Positions 8,892-19,716 of a stretch of 64,000 nucleotides of DNA are shown piece by piece (the first letter of the stretch is position 1; every line of letters starts with the position of its first letter). The stretch is from assembly GCA_016861165.1 (NCBI GenBank), contig BOKV01000001.1, positions 124,001-188,000 on the forward strand. Reading direction: 5' to 3'. This stretch comes from Alphaproteobacteria bacterium (lineage in GTDB: Bacteria > Pseudomonadota > Alphaproteobacteria > Rhizobiales > Rhizobiaceae). Under the pieces are notes generated by a model. The model ran no database searches and was not told the origin of the DNA. It saw nothing but the letters and a program-made list of their open reading frames with translations. Both the position numbers and the translations under genes were made by a program.

Positions 8892-10054
8892 GCCGTCTGT
8901 CCTCTTTCGGGTTGCGCGGCGACAGTCGCCGCTGATGAGAACTCCGAGCGGAGCGCATCGGTATGTTCGCCAAGGGCAGGTACACGCCCGAGCGCCATGC
9001 GCCGTCCGTCCACGATCACGGGAGGTGCGAGTATGTCCACTTGCCCGGTCGGTGTCGCAACCGATGTCGTCGTCGCGCTGCGGTGCTGAAGCAGATCACC
9101 CATCGAGGAGATGCGGCCGTAGGCGATGCACATCTTGTCGAGCAGCGCGCAGAGCTCGTCGGTCGCAAAAGCGGCGATCGATCGTTGAACGATTTCGTCG
9201 AGGGCGCGGCGGTTTCGGACACGGTCGATGTTGCGGGCGAATTGCGCGTGCCCCACCAGATGCGGCTGGTTGAGGACGGAGACCGCGAACACATCCCATT
9301 CACGGTCGTTCTGAATGGACAGAAGGAGTTCGCCGTCCCGGGTCCGGAAGGCGCCGTAGGGTGCAATGGAGGGGTGTGCGAGGCCGAGGCGCTCGGGCTC
9401 CTTGCCGGCGTGGCGCCGCGCGAGATAAGGCACGTTCATGTATTCGGCGACGGTATCAAACAGCGCTATCTGAACGTGCGCTCCCTTGCCGGTAAGGCTT
9501 CGCCGGAGCAGTGCCTCGAGGATCGCGGCGTAGGCGGCCTGTCCGGTGGCGATATCGCAAATCGAAATGCCAACCCGGCATGGGCCGGACGTAGCGGACC
9601 CGGTCACGCCGGCGAGACCGGCCTCGGCCTGAATGAGCAGATCATAGGCCTTGCGCTCATGATCGGGCGTGCCGGGCGCGAAGCCGCCGATATCACACAC
9701 GATGAGACGCGGGAACCGCTTGCGCAGAACCCCGCTGCCGATACCCAGTCGGTCGGTCGCGCCCGGGGCAAGGTTCTGCACGAAGACGTCCGCGCGCGTG
9801 AGCATGCTCTCGACCAATGCCAGGTCATCAGGCCTTTTCAGATCGACGACGCAGGATTGCTTGCCTCGATTGTTCCAGACGAAATAGCTCGACAGCCCGT
9901 TCACATAGTCATCGTATTCGCGCGCGAAATCGCCCTCGGGCCGCTCCAGCTTGATCACGCGTGCGCCGGCATCGGCCAGTCGCGACGTGGCCAACGGGGC
10001 GGCGACGGCCTGCTCGAGCGCGACGACGACAATACCCTCAAGCGCGCCGGTCAT
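8888..10054 (-). CDS. CaiB/BaiF family CoA-transferase
   Basis: This family III CoA-transferase moves CoA between carboxylic acids. Its typical N-terminal sequence runs VVALEQAVAAPLATSRLADAG, then RPEGDFAR, SSYFVWNNRGKQS and VVDLKRPDD. An Asp in ICDIATGQAAY (about residue 165-170) fits the catalytic aspartate. I chose the ATG at 10054 because AGGGGAAG stands just before it. An upstream in-frame start at 10090 has no such site. The 388-residue product is standard length. It is the first gene of a four-gene operon and probably activates the pathway substrate, for example a dicarboxylate with succinyl-CoA as donor. Confidence 0.9.
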   Translation of the reverse strand: MTGALEGIVVVALEQAVAAPLATSRLADAGARVIKLERPEGDFAREYDDYVNGLSSYFVWNNRGKQSCVVDLKRPDDLALVESMLTRADVFVQNLAPGATDRLGIGSGVLRKRFPRLIVCDIGGFAPGTPDHERKAYDLLIQAEAGLAGVTGSATSGPCRVGISICDIATGQAAYAAILEALLRRSLTGKGAHVQIALFDTVAEYMNVPYLARRHAGKEPERLGLAHPSIAPYGAFRTRDGELLLSIQNDREWDVFAVSVLNQPHLVGHAQFARNIDRVRNRRALDEIVQRSIAAFATDELCALLDKMCIAYGRISSMGDLLQHRSATTTSVATPTGQVDILAPPVIVDGRRMALGRVPALGEHTDALRSEFSSAATVAAQPERGQTA

Positions 10055-10214
10055 GGACTTCCCCTGTCTGCCTGGCGGTACCAAGGACACGACGCGTGGT
10101 CTTTGAAGTCAAATATGATTTCGCAATGAGGGCAATATCACAGCCAGAACAGCAACTGCCATACCAGCAGCGAGGCAATGCCGAGCGACAACTGCCCATC
10201 GGCGCCATCCGGCC

Positions 10215-11809
<1,595 letters not shown>

Positions 11810-11813
<4 letters not shown>

Positions 11814-12529
11814 GGCAGCGCGGCCCGCTCCGCCTCCGGCCCGGCCGCGACCGCGCGCCGGCGGAAGGCGGCAATGATCTGCGCCATGATCGCCACGGCG
11901 ATTTCGCCGGGCGTGGCGGCGGCGATGTCGAGGCCGATCGGAGCGGCAATGCGGTTGATCTCGGCTTCGCCCAGCCCGGCCGCCAGCAGGCGCTCGCGCC
12001 GGCGGCCATGCGTCTTGCGGCTGCCGAGCGCGCCCACATAGAAGCAGCCGGTCTTCAGCGCCGCGACCAACGGCGCGTCGTCAATCTTCGGGTCATGGGT
12101 CAGCGCGGCAAGAGCTGTGTACCGGTCGAGCGGCCGCTGCCGCAGCACCAGTTCCGGCCATTCGGCGTGCAAGGTGGTGCCAGCGAAGCGCTCTTGCGTG
12201 GCGAATGCGGTTCTCGGGTCGATGATCTCTAGGTCGTAGCCGGCGGTCCGGGCGATCGGCGCCAGCGCCTGGCTGATGTGGACCGCGCCGATGGCGACGA
12301 TGCGCGGCGGCGGCACATGGACGTTGAGAAAATACTGTCGGCCACCCAGTTCGACCACGCCGGACTTGCCGGACCGCATTGCGCCGGCGAGCGCCTCGCC
12401 CAGTTCGCCACGCTCGCGGTCGCCTTCGCCGATGACGCGTTCGGCGCCGCTGTCGAGTTCGGTGAGCAGGATCGCCGCCCGGCGCCGCGCCCGCTCCGCA
12501 TTGAGGATTCTCAGGTTGTCGAGCTTCAT
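11810..12529 (-). CDS. XdhC-family protein, Rossmann-domain part
   Basis: The 239-residue protein corresponds mainly to the C-terminal Rossmann domain of XdhC/CoxI proteins. It has a short N-terminal region, then RIVAIGAVHISQALAPIA, IIDPRTAFATQERF, ALTHDPKIDDAPL and FYVGALGSRKTHGRR, and ends with APIGLDIAAATPGEIAVAI, a near-signature stretch for the family. XdhC binds molybdenum cofactor and helps sulfurate and insert it into molybdenum hydroxylases. Together with the small XdhC N-terminal protein just upstream it makes a split XdhC. The genes are 3 bases apart and overlap the cofactor nucleotidyltransferase by four. Confidence 0.88.
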
Positions 12530-12532
12530 CCG

Positions 12533-12865
<333 letters not shown>

Positions 12866-12878
12866 GGCATTCCTCCCG

Positions 12879-14126
12879 TCAGGCCGCCATGGCGCCAAGC
12901 CAATGGCGGGGATCGAATTGGCGCCCGGCCGGCCGCGACAACGCCTGGCACAGATCGGTCAGCGCGTCGAGCGAATGGACCGGGCGGAACTCGTCGACAT
13001 GGGGCAGCATGGCGCGGATGCCGCGCGCCCTTGCCTCGAAGCCGTCGAAGCGCAGCAGCGGGTTGAGCCAGACCAGCCGCCGGCACGAGCGGTGCAGCCG
13101 GTCCATCTCGTGGGCCAGGATGTCTTCGCCGTCGCGCTCGAGCCCGTCGGTGATCAGCAGCACGATCGCGCCCTGGCCGAGCACGCGGCGCGACCACAGC
13201 CGGTTGAAGGTGGCGAGCGCGGTGCCGATGCGCGTGCCACCCGACCAGTCCTCGACCACCCGGCTGCATTCGGCCAGCGCCTCGTCCGCGTCCTTGCGGC
13301 GCAGTTGGCGGGTGATGTTGGTGAGCCGCGTGCCGAAGACGAAGGCGTGGACGCGGCGGTGCTGCTCCATCAGCGCGTGCAGGAAATGCAGGAAGATGCG
13401 CGAATACTGGCTCATCGAGCCCGAGATGTCGGCGAGCACCACGATCGGCGGCTCGATGGCGCGGTGGCGGCGGAACTTGGGCAGGATCAGATCGCCGCCG
13501 GTGCGCAGGCTCGACGACAGCGTTCGCCGTGCATCGATGACGGCCTGGCGCGTCACCGGCTCGAAGCGCCGCACCCGCATCGCCTCGACCGGCAGCACGA
13601 GATCGGCCATGGCGCGGCGTGCGACCGCCAGCTCCGCCGCCGTCATCTGGGCGAAGTCCTTGCGCCGCAGCACCTCCTTCTGCGAGGCGGTCAGCTGCGC
13701 GTCGATCTCGATCTCCGGGCGCGCCGGCGTTTCGCGCTTGCGCTGCTCCGCCGCGAACATCGCTTCCGAAACGCGGCTCTGGCCGGCGCGGCGCTCCTCG
13801 GCGGCCCGCTCGCGCGGATCGGCCATCGGCGAAAACAGCTGCAGCATCTTCTCGACCAGTTCGCGCGGGCGCCAGAACAGCCGGAACGCCTCGTCGAAGA
13901 CGGCATGGTCCTCCTGGCGCGACACCAGCACGCAGTGCAGCGTCCAGTAGAAGTCCTCGCGGCTGCCGATCCCGGCCGCCTCCACCGCCCGCACCGCCTC
14001 GACGGCCGCCGCCGGGCCGACGCGCATGCCGGCAGCCCTGAGCGTGCGGGCGAAATACACGATATTGTCGGGCAGTCTGCCTTCGGCCTGCATCGTCCTG
14101 GCGGTTGCGTTGGTCATGGCCTTCAC
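12879..14126 (-). CDS. VWA-domain protein, CoxE-like
   Basis: The 415-residue protein has a von Willebrand factor A domain in its second half with the metal-binding MIDAS motif DISGSMS at 233-239, and SGGTRIGTAL and LLITDGLERDG as the other loops. The N-terminal half is helical, with an Arg- and Glu-rich linker. In CO dehydrogenase clusters, CoxE works with the MoxR-type ATPase CoxD to mature the active site of the molybdenum-copper enzyme. Here the gene lies 6 bases after the MoxR gene, the same pairing. The stop is 13 bases before the XdhC N-domain gene. Confidence 0.88.
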   Translation of the reverse strand: MKAMTNATARTMQAEGRLPDNIVYFARTLRAAGMRVGPAAAVEAVRAVEAAGIGSREDFYWTLHCVLVSRQEDHAVFDEAFRLFWRPRELVEKMLQLFSPMADPRERAAEERRAGQSRVSEAMFAAEQRKRETPARPEIEIDAQLTASQKEVLRRKDFAQMTAAELAVARRAMADLVLPVEAMRVRRFEPVTRQAVIDARRTLSSSLRTGGDLILPKFRRHRAIEPPIVVLADISGSMSQYSRIFLHFLHALMEQHRRVHAFVFGTRLTNITRQLRRKDADEALAECSRVVEDWSGGTRIGTALATFNRLWSRRVLGQGAIVLLITDGLERDGEDILAHEMDRLHRSCRRLVWLNPLLRFDGFEARARGIRAMLPHVDEFRPVHSLDALTDLCQALSRPAGRQFDPRHWLGAMAA

Positions 14127-14132
14127 GGCGGC

Positions 14133-15062
14133 TCAGGCGGTCGCGGTCCTGAGTTCGGCCTTCACCTCGTCGAGTATCTTCTTGCCCTGGCTCGCCTCGA
14201 TGCGGGCGATGTCGTCCTGGTATTTGAGCAGCACGCCGATCGTGTCCGACACGGTGCGCGGGTCGAGCGCCAGCTTGTCGAGTTCGGTCAGCGCGCTCGC
14301 CCAGTCGATCGTCTCGGCGACGCCGGGGTTCTTGAACAGGTCGATGTGGCGCAGCTTCTGCACATAGGCGACGATCTCGCGCGACAATTGCTCGCCGGCC
14401 TGCGGCACCTTGGTGCGCAGGATCGTCAGCTCGCGCTCGGCGTCCGGATAGCCGACCCAGTGATAGAGGCAGCGCCGCTTGAGCGCGTCATGGATTTCGC
14501 GCGTGCGGTTGGAGGTGATGATGACGACCGGCGGCTCGACCGCGCGCACGGTGCCCAGTTCGGGAATGGTGACCTGGAAGTCGGACAGGATTTCGAGCAG
14601 GAAGGCCTCGAACGCCTCATCGGTGCGGTCGAGTTCGTCGATCAGCAGGATCGGCGCCGATCCGGGCAGGCCCTCGAGCGCCCGCAGCAGCGGCCGGCGG
14701 ATCAGGAAGCGCTCGGAGAAGACGTTCTTCTCCAGCGTGTCGTGGTCCTGATCGCCCAGCGCCTCGCGCATCCTGATCTCGACCATCTGGGCGGCGTAGT
14801 TCCACTCGTAGACGGCCGAGGCGACATCGAGTCCTTCATAACACTGCAGGCGGATGAGGTCGCGGCGCAGCGTCTGGGCCAGCACCTTGGCGATCTCGGT
14901 CTTGCCGACGCCGGCCTCGCCTTCCAGAAACAGCGGCCGGCGCATCCTCAGGCTCAGGAACAGAACCGTCGCCAGCGCCCGGTCGGCGATGTAGCCGCCC
15001 GATGCGAGCAGTTCCTGCACGGCGTCGATGTCGCGCGGAAGGCCCCGGTTTGCGATGTCCAT
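14133..15062 (-). CDS. MoxR-family AAA ATPase, CoxD-like
   Basis: The 309-residue AAA+ ATPase has Walker A at about 48-55 (GEAGVGKT), Walker B ILLIDELDRTDEAFEAFL, sensor region VVIITSNRTREIHDALKRR and a C-terminal lid. The family acts as a chaperone-like unfoldase with VWA partners, and CoxD is needed for cofactor sulfuration in CO dehydrogenase. The start at 15062 is set by CCGGAGGAAA eight bases upstream. A much longer in-frame reading to 15362 overlaps the flavin reductase gene and is rejected. It is the first maturation gene after the flavin reductase. Confidence 0.9.
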   Translation of the reverse strand: MDIANRGLPRDIDAVQELLASGGYIADRALATVLFLSLRMRRPLFLEGEAGVGKTEIAKVLAQTLRRDLIRLQCYEGLDVASAVYEWNYAAQMVEIRMREALGDQDHDTLEKNVFSERFLIRRPLLRALEGLPGSAPILLIDELDRTDEAFEAFLLEILSDFQVTIPELGTVRAVEPPVVIITSNRTREIHDALKRRCLYHWVGYPDAERELTILRTKVPQAGEQLSREIVAYVQKLRHIDLFKNPGVAETIDWASALTELDKLALDPRTVSDTIGVLLKYQDDIARIEASQGKKILDEVKAELRTATA

Positions 15063-15097
15063 GTGGTTTCCTCCGGCGCGCAGCGTTTGGCGCGACC

Positions 15098-15622
15098 CTA
15101 CAGGCTGCGATAGTCCCGGTCGAGATAGAGCAGCGCCGCACCCCTGGCGGACGCCCCGACGCCAACAACCTCGCCGAACATGACATAGTGCGTGTGCACC
15201 GGCCGGACATCGACGAGGCGGCAATCGAGCACCATGCGGGCGCCTTCCAGCACCGGCGCGCCGGTGACGAGCCGCGACCACCGGCCGAGCGCGAAACGGC
15301 GGTCCATGGTCAGCCCGCCCTCGCCGGCGAAGGCACGGGCGAGGTCGATCTGGTCGCCGCACAGCGTGTTGATGGCAAAGCAGCCGTTCTCGGCGAACCA
15401 GGTGTTCTCCGCCCGGTTGCGGTTGAGGCAGACGACGAGCGTCGGCGGGTCGTCGGAAACGGAGACGACGGCGAGCACGGTGACACCGCGCCGCCCCGCC
15501 GCCCCGTCGGTCGTGACGACGTGGACGGCGCCGGCGAAGCGGCTCATCGCGTCGCGGTAGTCGCGCGGAGAGACCGCCGATGGGCGGCCGGTTCGGTCGA
15601 GCACGTTAGCGCGGCGCTCCAT
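15098..15622 (-). CDS. Flavin reductase family protein, RutF/HpaC-like
   Basis: The 174-residue protein matches the short-chain flavin reductases that supply reduced FMN or FAD to partner monooxygenases. Visible motifs are YRDAMSRFAGAVHVVTTDG, VTVLAVVSVSDDPPTLVVCL, CFAINTLCGDQ, DRRFALGRWSRLVTGAPVLEGA and CRLVDVRPVHTHYVMFGEV. It is close to RutF and to 4-hydroxyphenylacetate hydroxylase reductase subunits. It is the first gene of the minus-strand unit that runs into the CoxD/CoxE cassette (35-base gap). No monooxygenase partner lies in the window. The start at 15622 is the best fit to family length, but no strong ribosome site was seen. Confidence 0.85.
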   Translation of the reverse strand: MERRANVLDRTGRPSAVSPRDYRDAMSRFAGAVHVVTTDGAAGRRGVTVLAVVSVSDDPPTLVVCLNRNRAENTWFAENGCFAINTLCGDQIDLARAFAGEGGLTMDRRFALGRWSRLVTGAPVLEGARMVLDCRLVDVRPVHTHYVMFGEVVGVGASARGAALLYLDRDYRSL

Positions 15623-15866
15623 GCAAGGCTGGTTGCAGATCGGCCATGGGCTGTAGGTAAGTTGCCGGACGCGGTTTTCACCACATATTCGGCCAAAACA
15701 CAAAACTCTTTTGCGCCGCCACCCGGTCGCCGGTGGTAGCGCGCCGGCTGGCGCGATGGCGCCGCGGGGGCCGTGCATTGCCTTGCGCAGCGGCCGTTGT
15801 TATGGAGGGCCGGTCCGCGCGAAGACGGACGGCCGGCCGGCCGCAAAGAATGAAAACAGGGGATCG

Positions 15867-16688
15867 ATGGCCGCCATCATCGAAGCAAGGGCCGTTTCCA
15901 AGCGGTTTGGCGCCTTCTGGGCGGTGCGCGACTGCTCGCTTTCGGTCGAAGAGGGATCGATCACCGGCCTGATCGGCCCGAACGGCGCCGGCAAGTCGAC
16001 CCTGTTCAACATCGTCGCCGGCAATCTGGCGCCGACGTCAGGCTCCATCGTCTTCAACGGCGAGGACGTCACCGGCATGCCGGCGCACGATCTGTTCTCG
16101 CGCGGCCTGCTGCGCACCTTCCAGATCGCGCACGAGTTCTCGCACCTTTCGGTCCTCGAAAACCTGATGATGGTGCCGGCGGGCCAGCACGGCGAGAACC
16201 TGCTGGCGGCCTGGCTGGCGCCGGCCCGTGTTGCCCGCCAGGAGGCCGAGGTCATTCGCCGGGCCGACGAGGTCATCGACTTCCTCAACCTGCGCCGCGT
16301 GCGCAATGAGCTGGCGGGCAACCTGTCCGGCGGACAGAAGAAGCTGCTCGAACTCGGCCGCACCATGATGGCCGATGCCCGCCTGGTGCTGCTCGACGAG
16401 ATCGCCGCCGGAGTCAACAGGACGCTGCTCAAGGACCTCGCCGGCAACATCGTGCGGCTCAACCGGGAGCTGGGCTACACCTTCTTCGTCATCGAGCACG
16501 ACATGGATTTCATCGCCCGCCTCTGCGATCCGGTGATCGTCATGGCGTCGGGCACGGTGATGACGCAGGGCCATATCGACGACATCAAGGCCGACCAGCG
16601 CGTCATCGACGCCTATTTCGGCGGCTCGCCCACCGGCCACGCAACGACGGCCGTTCAGGCGCCTGCGGTCGGGGCCGTGGCCATATGA
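15867..16688 (+). CDS. Branched-chain amino acid-type ABC transporter ATPase (LivG-like)
   Basis: The 273-residue ATPase has Walker A GPNGAGKST, the LivG-type insert RTFQIAHEFSHLSVLENLMM, ABC signature NLSGGQKKLLELGR, Walker B LVLLDEI and the switch region VIEHDMDFI. It powers import through the two permeases encoded downstream. The start at 15867 has AGGGGA in front. Its stop overlaps the next ATPase gene by four bases (ATGA). The order ATPase-ATPase-permease-permease differs from livKHMGF. No periplasmic binding-protein gene is present, so the substrate (amino acid, amide or other) cannot be assigned. Confidence 0.92.
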   Translation: MAAIIEARAVSKRFGAFWAVRDCSLSVEEGSITGLIGPNGAGKSTLFNIVAGNLAPTSGSIVFNGEDVTGMPAHDLFSRGLLRTFQIAHEFSHLSVLENLMMVPAGQHGENLLAAWLAPARVARQEAEVIRRADEVIDFLNLRRVRNELAGNLSGGQKKLLELGRTMMADARLVLLDEIAAGVNRTLLKDLAGNIVRLNRELGYTFFVIEHDMDFIARLCDPVIVMASGTVMTQGHIDDIKADQRVIDAYFGGSPTGHATTAVQAPAVGAVAI

Positions 16689-17389
16689 GCTTCCTGTCGA
16701 TCGATGGGCTGTCGGCCGGCTATGGCCAGATGAGCATATTGAGCGACGTCGTCCTGCAGCTCGACGAAGGCGAGATCGGCGTCATCGTCGGCGCCAACGG
16801 CGCCGGCAAGTCGACGCTGCTCAAGGCCATGTTCGGCCTCGTCAACATCACCGCCGGCTCAATCCGGCTTGCCGGCGACGACATCACCGGCATGGCGCCC
16901 GAACGCCTGGCGGCGCGCGGCGTCGCCTTCGTGCCGCAGGAGTACAACATCTTCCCGACGCTGACCGTCAACGAGAACCTGGAGATGGGCGCCTACAGCC
17001 GTCGCGACGACTTCTCGGCGGTCATCGAAGGCATCTACCGCATCTTTCCACCGCTCGCCGACAAGCGCCGCCAGATGGCTGGCGAACTGTCCGGCGGACA
17101 GCGCCAGATGGTCGCCGTCGGCCGCGCCCTGATGATCGAGCCGAGGCTGCTGCTGCTCGACGAGCCGACGGCCGGACTGTCGCCGATGTTCATGAGCGAG
17201 ATCTTCGACCGGGTGCTGGCCATCAACGCCACCGGCGTCACCATCGTCATGGTCGAACAGAACGCCAAGCAGGCGCTCGCCATCGCCCATCGCGGCTTCG
17301 TGCTCGCCAACGGCATGAACGCGTTCACCGACACCGGCGCCAACCTCCTCGCCAATCCGGAGGTGGCGAGAAGCTTCCTCGGGGCCTAG
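16685..17389 (+). CDS. Branched-chain amino acid-type ABC transporter ATPase (LivF-like)
   Basis: This second ATPase has 234 residues, the usual LivF length. It carries Walker A GANGAGKST, the family stretch FVPQEYNIFPTLTVNENLEMG, signature ELSGGQRQMVAVGRALM, Walker B LLLLDEPTAGLSP and switch MVEQNAKQAL. It pairs with the LivG-like ATPase, with which it overlaps by four bases. A 45-base gap precedes the permease gene. Confidence 0.93.
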   Translation: MSFLSIDGLSAGYGQMSILSDVVLQLDEGEIGVIVGANGAGKSTLLKAMFGLVNITAGSIRLAGDDITGMAPERLAARGVAFVPQEYNIFPTLTVNENLEMGAYSRRDDFSAVIEGIYRIFPPLADKRRQMAGELSGGQRQMVAVGRALMIEPRLLLLDEPTAGLSPMFMSEIFDRVLAINATGVTIVMVEQNAKQALAIAHRGFVLANGMNAFTDTGANLLANPEVARSFLGA

Positions 17390-17434
17390 CATGCAAGGGA
17401 GCTGGCCAGGCGCCAGCGAAGACAGGACAATTCC

Positions 17435-18433
17435 TTGGACGAATTCGTCTTTTTCCTCAACAAGGCGGTGATTTCGGGCCTGATCATTGGCTCCATCTAC
17501 GCGCTCGGCGCCGTCGGCCTGACGCTGATCTTCGGCATATTGCGCTTCGCCCATATCGCCCACGGCGACATGATGACGCTCGGCGCCTTCGTTACCCTCG
17601 TCCTTGCCGGCGCCGTGTCGCTGACCGGCGTCCAGTCGCCGGTGCCGCTGTCACTCATCGCCTTCATCCCCGCAATGGCGATCACGGCCGTGGTCGCCAT
17701 CGGCATCGACCGGATGTTCTACCGGCCGCTGCGCGAGCGCGGCTCGCGGCCGATCATCATCGTCATGGCCTCGGTCGGCGTCATGCTCATGCTGCAGGGG
17801 CTCGTCCGCATCCTTGCCGGCGTCGGCACCCGCAACATGTTCTTCGACCAGCCCAAGGACATCTACCGCATCGCGCTGCCCGGCACGCCGCGCGAACTGG
17901 TGCTGACCGAGCCGCAGGCCGTGCTGATCGGCTTCACCGCGGTCGCCGTCATCGCCCTGCACCTGTTCCTGACCCGCGCGCGTCTCGGCAAGGCCATGCG
18001 GGCCGTTTCCGACAACCCCGACCTGGCGCGCATCTCTGGCATCGACATCAACCACGTCGTCGCCGCGACTTGGGTGATCGGCGGCGGGCTCGCCTGCGCC
18101 GCCGGCAGCCTCCTGTCGATGGACGTCGTGCTCAAGCCCGACCTTTCCTTCAACCTGCTGCTGCCGATCTTCGCGGCGGCCATCGTCGGCGGCATCGGCC
18201 AGCCCTATGGGGCCATCGCCGGCGGCTTCCTCGTCGGCTTTTCCGAAACGCTGGCCATCTTCAACTGGTCGGTGCTGCTGCGGCCGTTCGCCGGCGTGCT
18301 GCCAGCCTGGCTGGAAGTGCCCGGCAACCTGGCACTGGTGCCGACCGAGTACAAGCTGATGGTGCCCTTCGTCATCCTCATCATCGTGCTGGTCTACCGG
18401 CCGACCGGCATCTTCAGGGGAAGGGTGCTCTAA
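17435..18433 (+). CDS. Branched-chain amino acid-type ABC permease (LivH-like)
   Basis: The 332-residue membrane protein has about eight hydrophobic segments. LivH features are GSIYALGAVGLTLIFGILRFAHI at the N-terminus, AMRAVSDNPDLARISGID, which contains the ATPase-contacting loop, and GGIGQPYGAIAGGFLVG. The reading starts with TTG at 17435, six bases after AGGA. No ATG fits the family N-terminus. Its stop TAA overlaps the ATG of the next permease by one base (TAATG), so the two permeases are coupled. Confidence 0.92.
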   Translation: MDEFVFFLNKAVISGLIIGSIYALGAVGLTLIFGILRFAHIAHGDMMTLGAFVTLVLAGAVSLTGVQSPVPLSLIAFIPAMAITAVVAIGIDRMFYRPLRERGSRPIIIVMASVGVMLMLQGLVRILAGVGTRNMFFDQPKDIYRIALPGTPRELVLTEPQAVLIGFTAVAVIALHLFLTRARLGKAMRAVSDNPDLARISGIDINHVVAATWVIGGGLACAAGSLLSMDVVLKPDLSFNLLLPIFAAAIVGGIGQPYGAIAGGFLVGFSETLAIFNWSVLLRPFAGVLPAWLEVPGNLALVPTEYKLMVPFVILIIVLVYRPTGIFRGRVL

Positions 18434-19716
18434 TGGCGACAACGGCAGCGCCGCGCCTGCCCGGGCGGGACATCCTCGTCTTCGCCATCCTTGCCGTCAT
18501 CATCGTCGGCGTCTACGCCGCCCAGGGCTCGGTCTACTCGACCCGCGTCTTCGTCGAGGCCGGCTGCTACGCGATCCTCGCGCTGGGGCTGAACATCCAG
18601 TGGGGCTATGCCGGCCTGTTCAATGTCGGCATCATGGGCTTCATCGCCGCCGGCGCCGCGACCTCGATGATCGCCACCTTCCCGTCGAACCCGGCATTCT
18701 GGGCGTCCGACGGGCCGGTGCTGATCGTCGGCTTCATCATCCGGCTCGCCCTCGGCGTCCTGCTCATCGTCTTCGCCAACCTGTCCCACCATGTCGGCGC
18801 CGGCCCGCGCCTGAAGCCGCTGCTGATCGCCATCGCCATCGCCGCAGCCTGGATCATGGTCACCACCCATGTCGAGCCGATGGCGCGCGAGATCGAGGGC
18901 AAGGCGACCTGGATCGGCGGTTTCGGCCTGCCGGTATTCGCAGGCTGGCTGCTGGCGGCCGTCGTCGCCGGCCTCATCGCCTGGTTCGTCGGCAAGGTCT
19001 GCCTAGGGCTCAGGGCCGACTACCTCGCCATCGCCACGCTCGGCTTTGCCCAGATCATCAAGACCTTCCTGAAGAACGCCGACTGGCTGACCAAGGGCAC
19101 GCTGACGGTCTCGCCGCTGCCCTGGCCGGTGCCGCGGCCCGAGGCCGGCGAATTCCTGCTGTCGCGCGCCCTCTATCTGAGCCTGGTCGCCGTCCTCATC
19201 GTCCTCATCTACCTGGCGCTCGAACGCGCCTACCGCGCGCCATGGGGCCGCATGATGCGCGCCATCCGCGACAATGAGGAGGCGGCCGAGGCGATGGGCA
19301 AGGACGTCAATCGGCGCCGGCTGGAGATTTTCGTGTTCGGCTGCATGCTGATGGGGCTGGGCGGCGCCATGCTGATCCATTTCGCCAGCGTGTTCGACCC
19401 GGCCGGCTTCATCGACCTCAACCACACCTTCCTCGTCTGGGTGATGGTCATCCTCGGCGGTTCCGGCAACAATCGCGGCGCCATCTTCGGCGCGCTTCTC
19501 GTCTACATCATCTGGACGATGTCGGCGCCGGTCGCTTCCTGGCTGTTCGACCAGATCCGGACTTATGGCGACGCCTGGTTCGGCTGGCAGGCGCCGGCCG
19601 ATCTCGACAGCCGGGCATTGCAAATGCGCGTTTTTGTGATTGGATTGACCATCACGCTGGTGCTGCGGCTTGCCCCGCGCGGCGTGCTGCCCGAGGAAAT
19701 ACCGCACAAGCAATGA
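18433..19716 (+). CDS. Branched-chain amino acid-type ABC permease (LivM-like)
   Basis: The 427-residue permease begins at the ATG that overlaps the LivH-like stop. It has the LivM core: YAILALGLNIQWGYAGLFNVG, LRADYLAIATLGFAQIIK, and the cytoplasmic loop RMMRAIRDNEEAAEAMGKDV followed by FGCMLMGLGGAM and VILGGSGNNRGAIFGA. It is longer than many LivM proteins because of extra hydrophobic segments around residues 90-190. It overlaps the bicupin gene by four bases at its 3' end, so that gene is part of the same translational unit. Confidence 0.92.
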   Translation: MATTAAPRLPGRDILVFAILAVIIVGVYAAQGSVYSTRVFVEAGCYAILALGLNIQWGYAGLFNVGIMGFIAAGAATSMIATFPSNPAFWASDGPVLIVGFIIRLALGVLLIVFANLSHHVGAGPRLKPLLIAIAIAAAWIMVTTHVEPMAREIEGKATWIGGFGLPVFAGWLLAAVVAGLIAWFVGKVCLGLRADYLAIATLGFAQIIKTFLKNADWLTKGTLTVSPLPWPVPRPEAGEFLLSRALYLSLVAVLIVLIYLALERAYRAPWGRMMRAIRDNEEAAEAMGKDVNRRRLEIFVFGCMLMGLGGAMLIHFASVFDPAGFIDLNHTFLVWVMVILGGSGNNRGAIFGALLVYIIWTMSAPVASWLFDQIRTYGDAWFGWQAPADLDSRALQMRVFVIGLTITLVLRLAPRGVLPEEIPHKQ

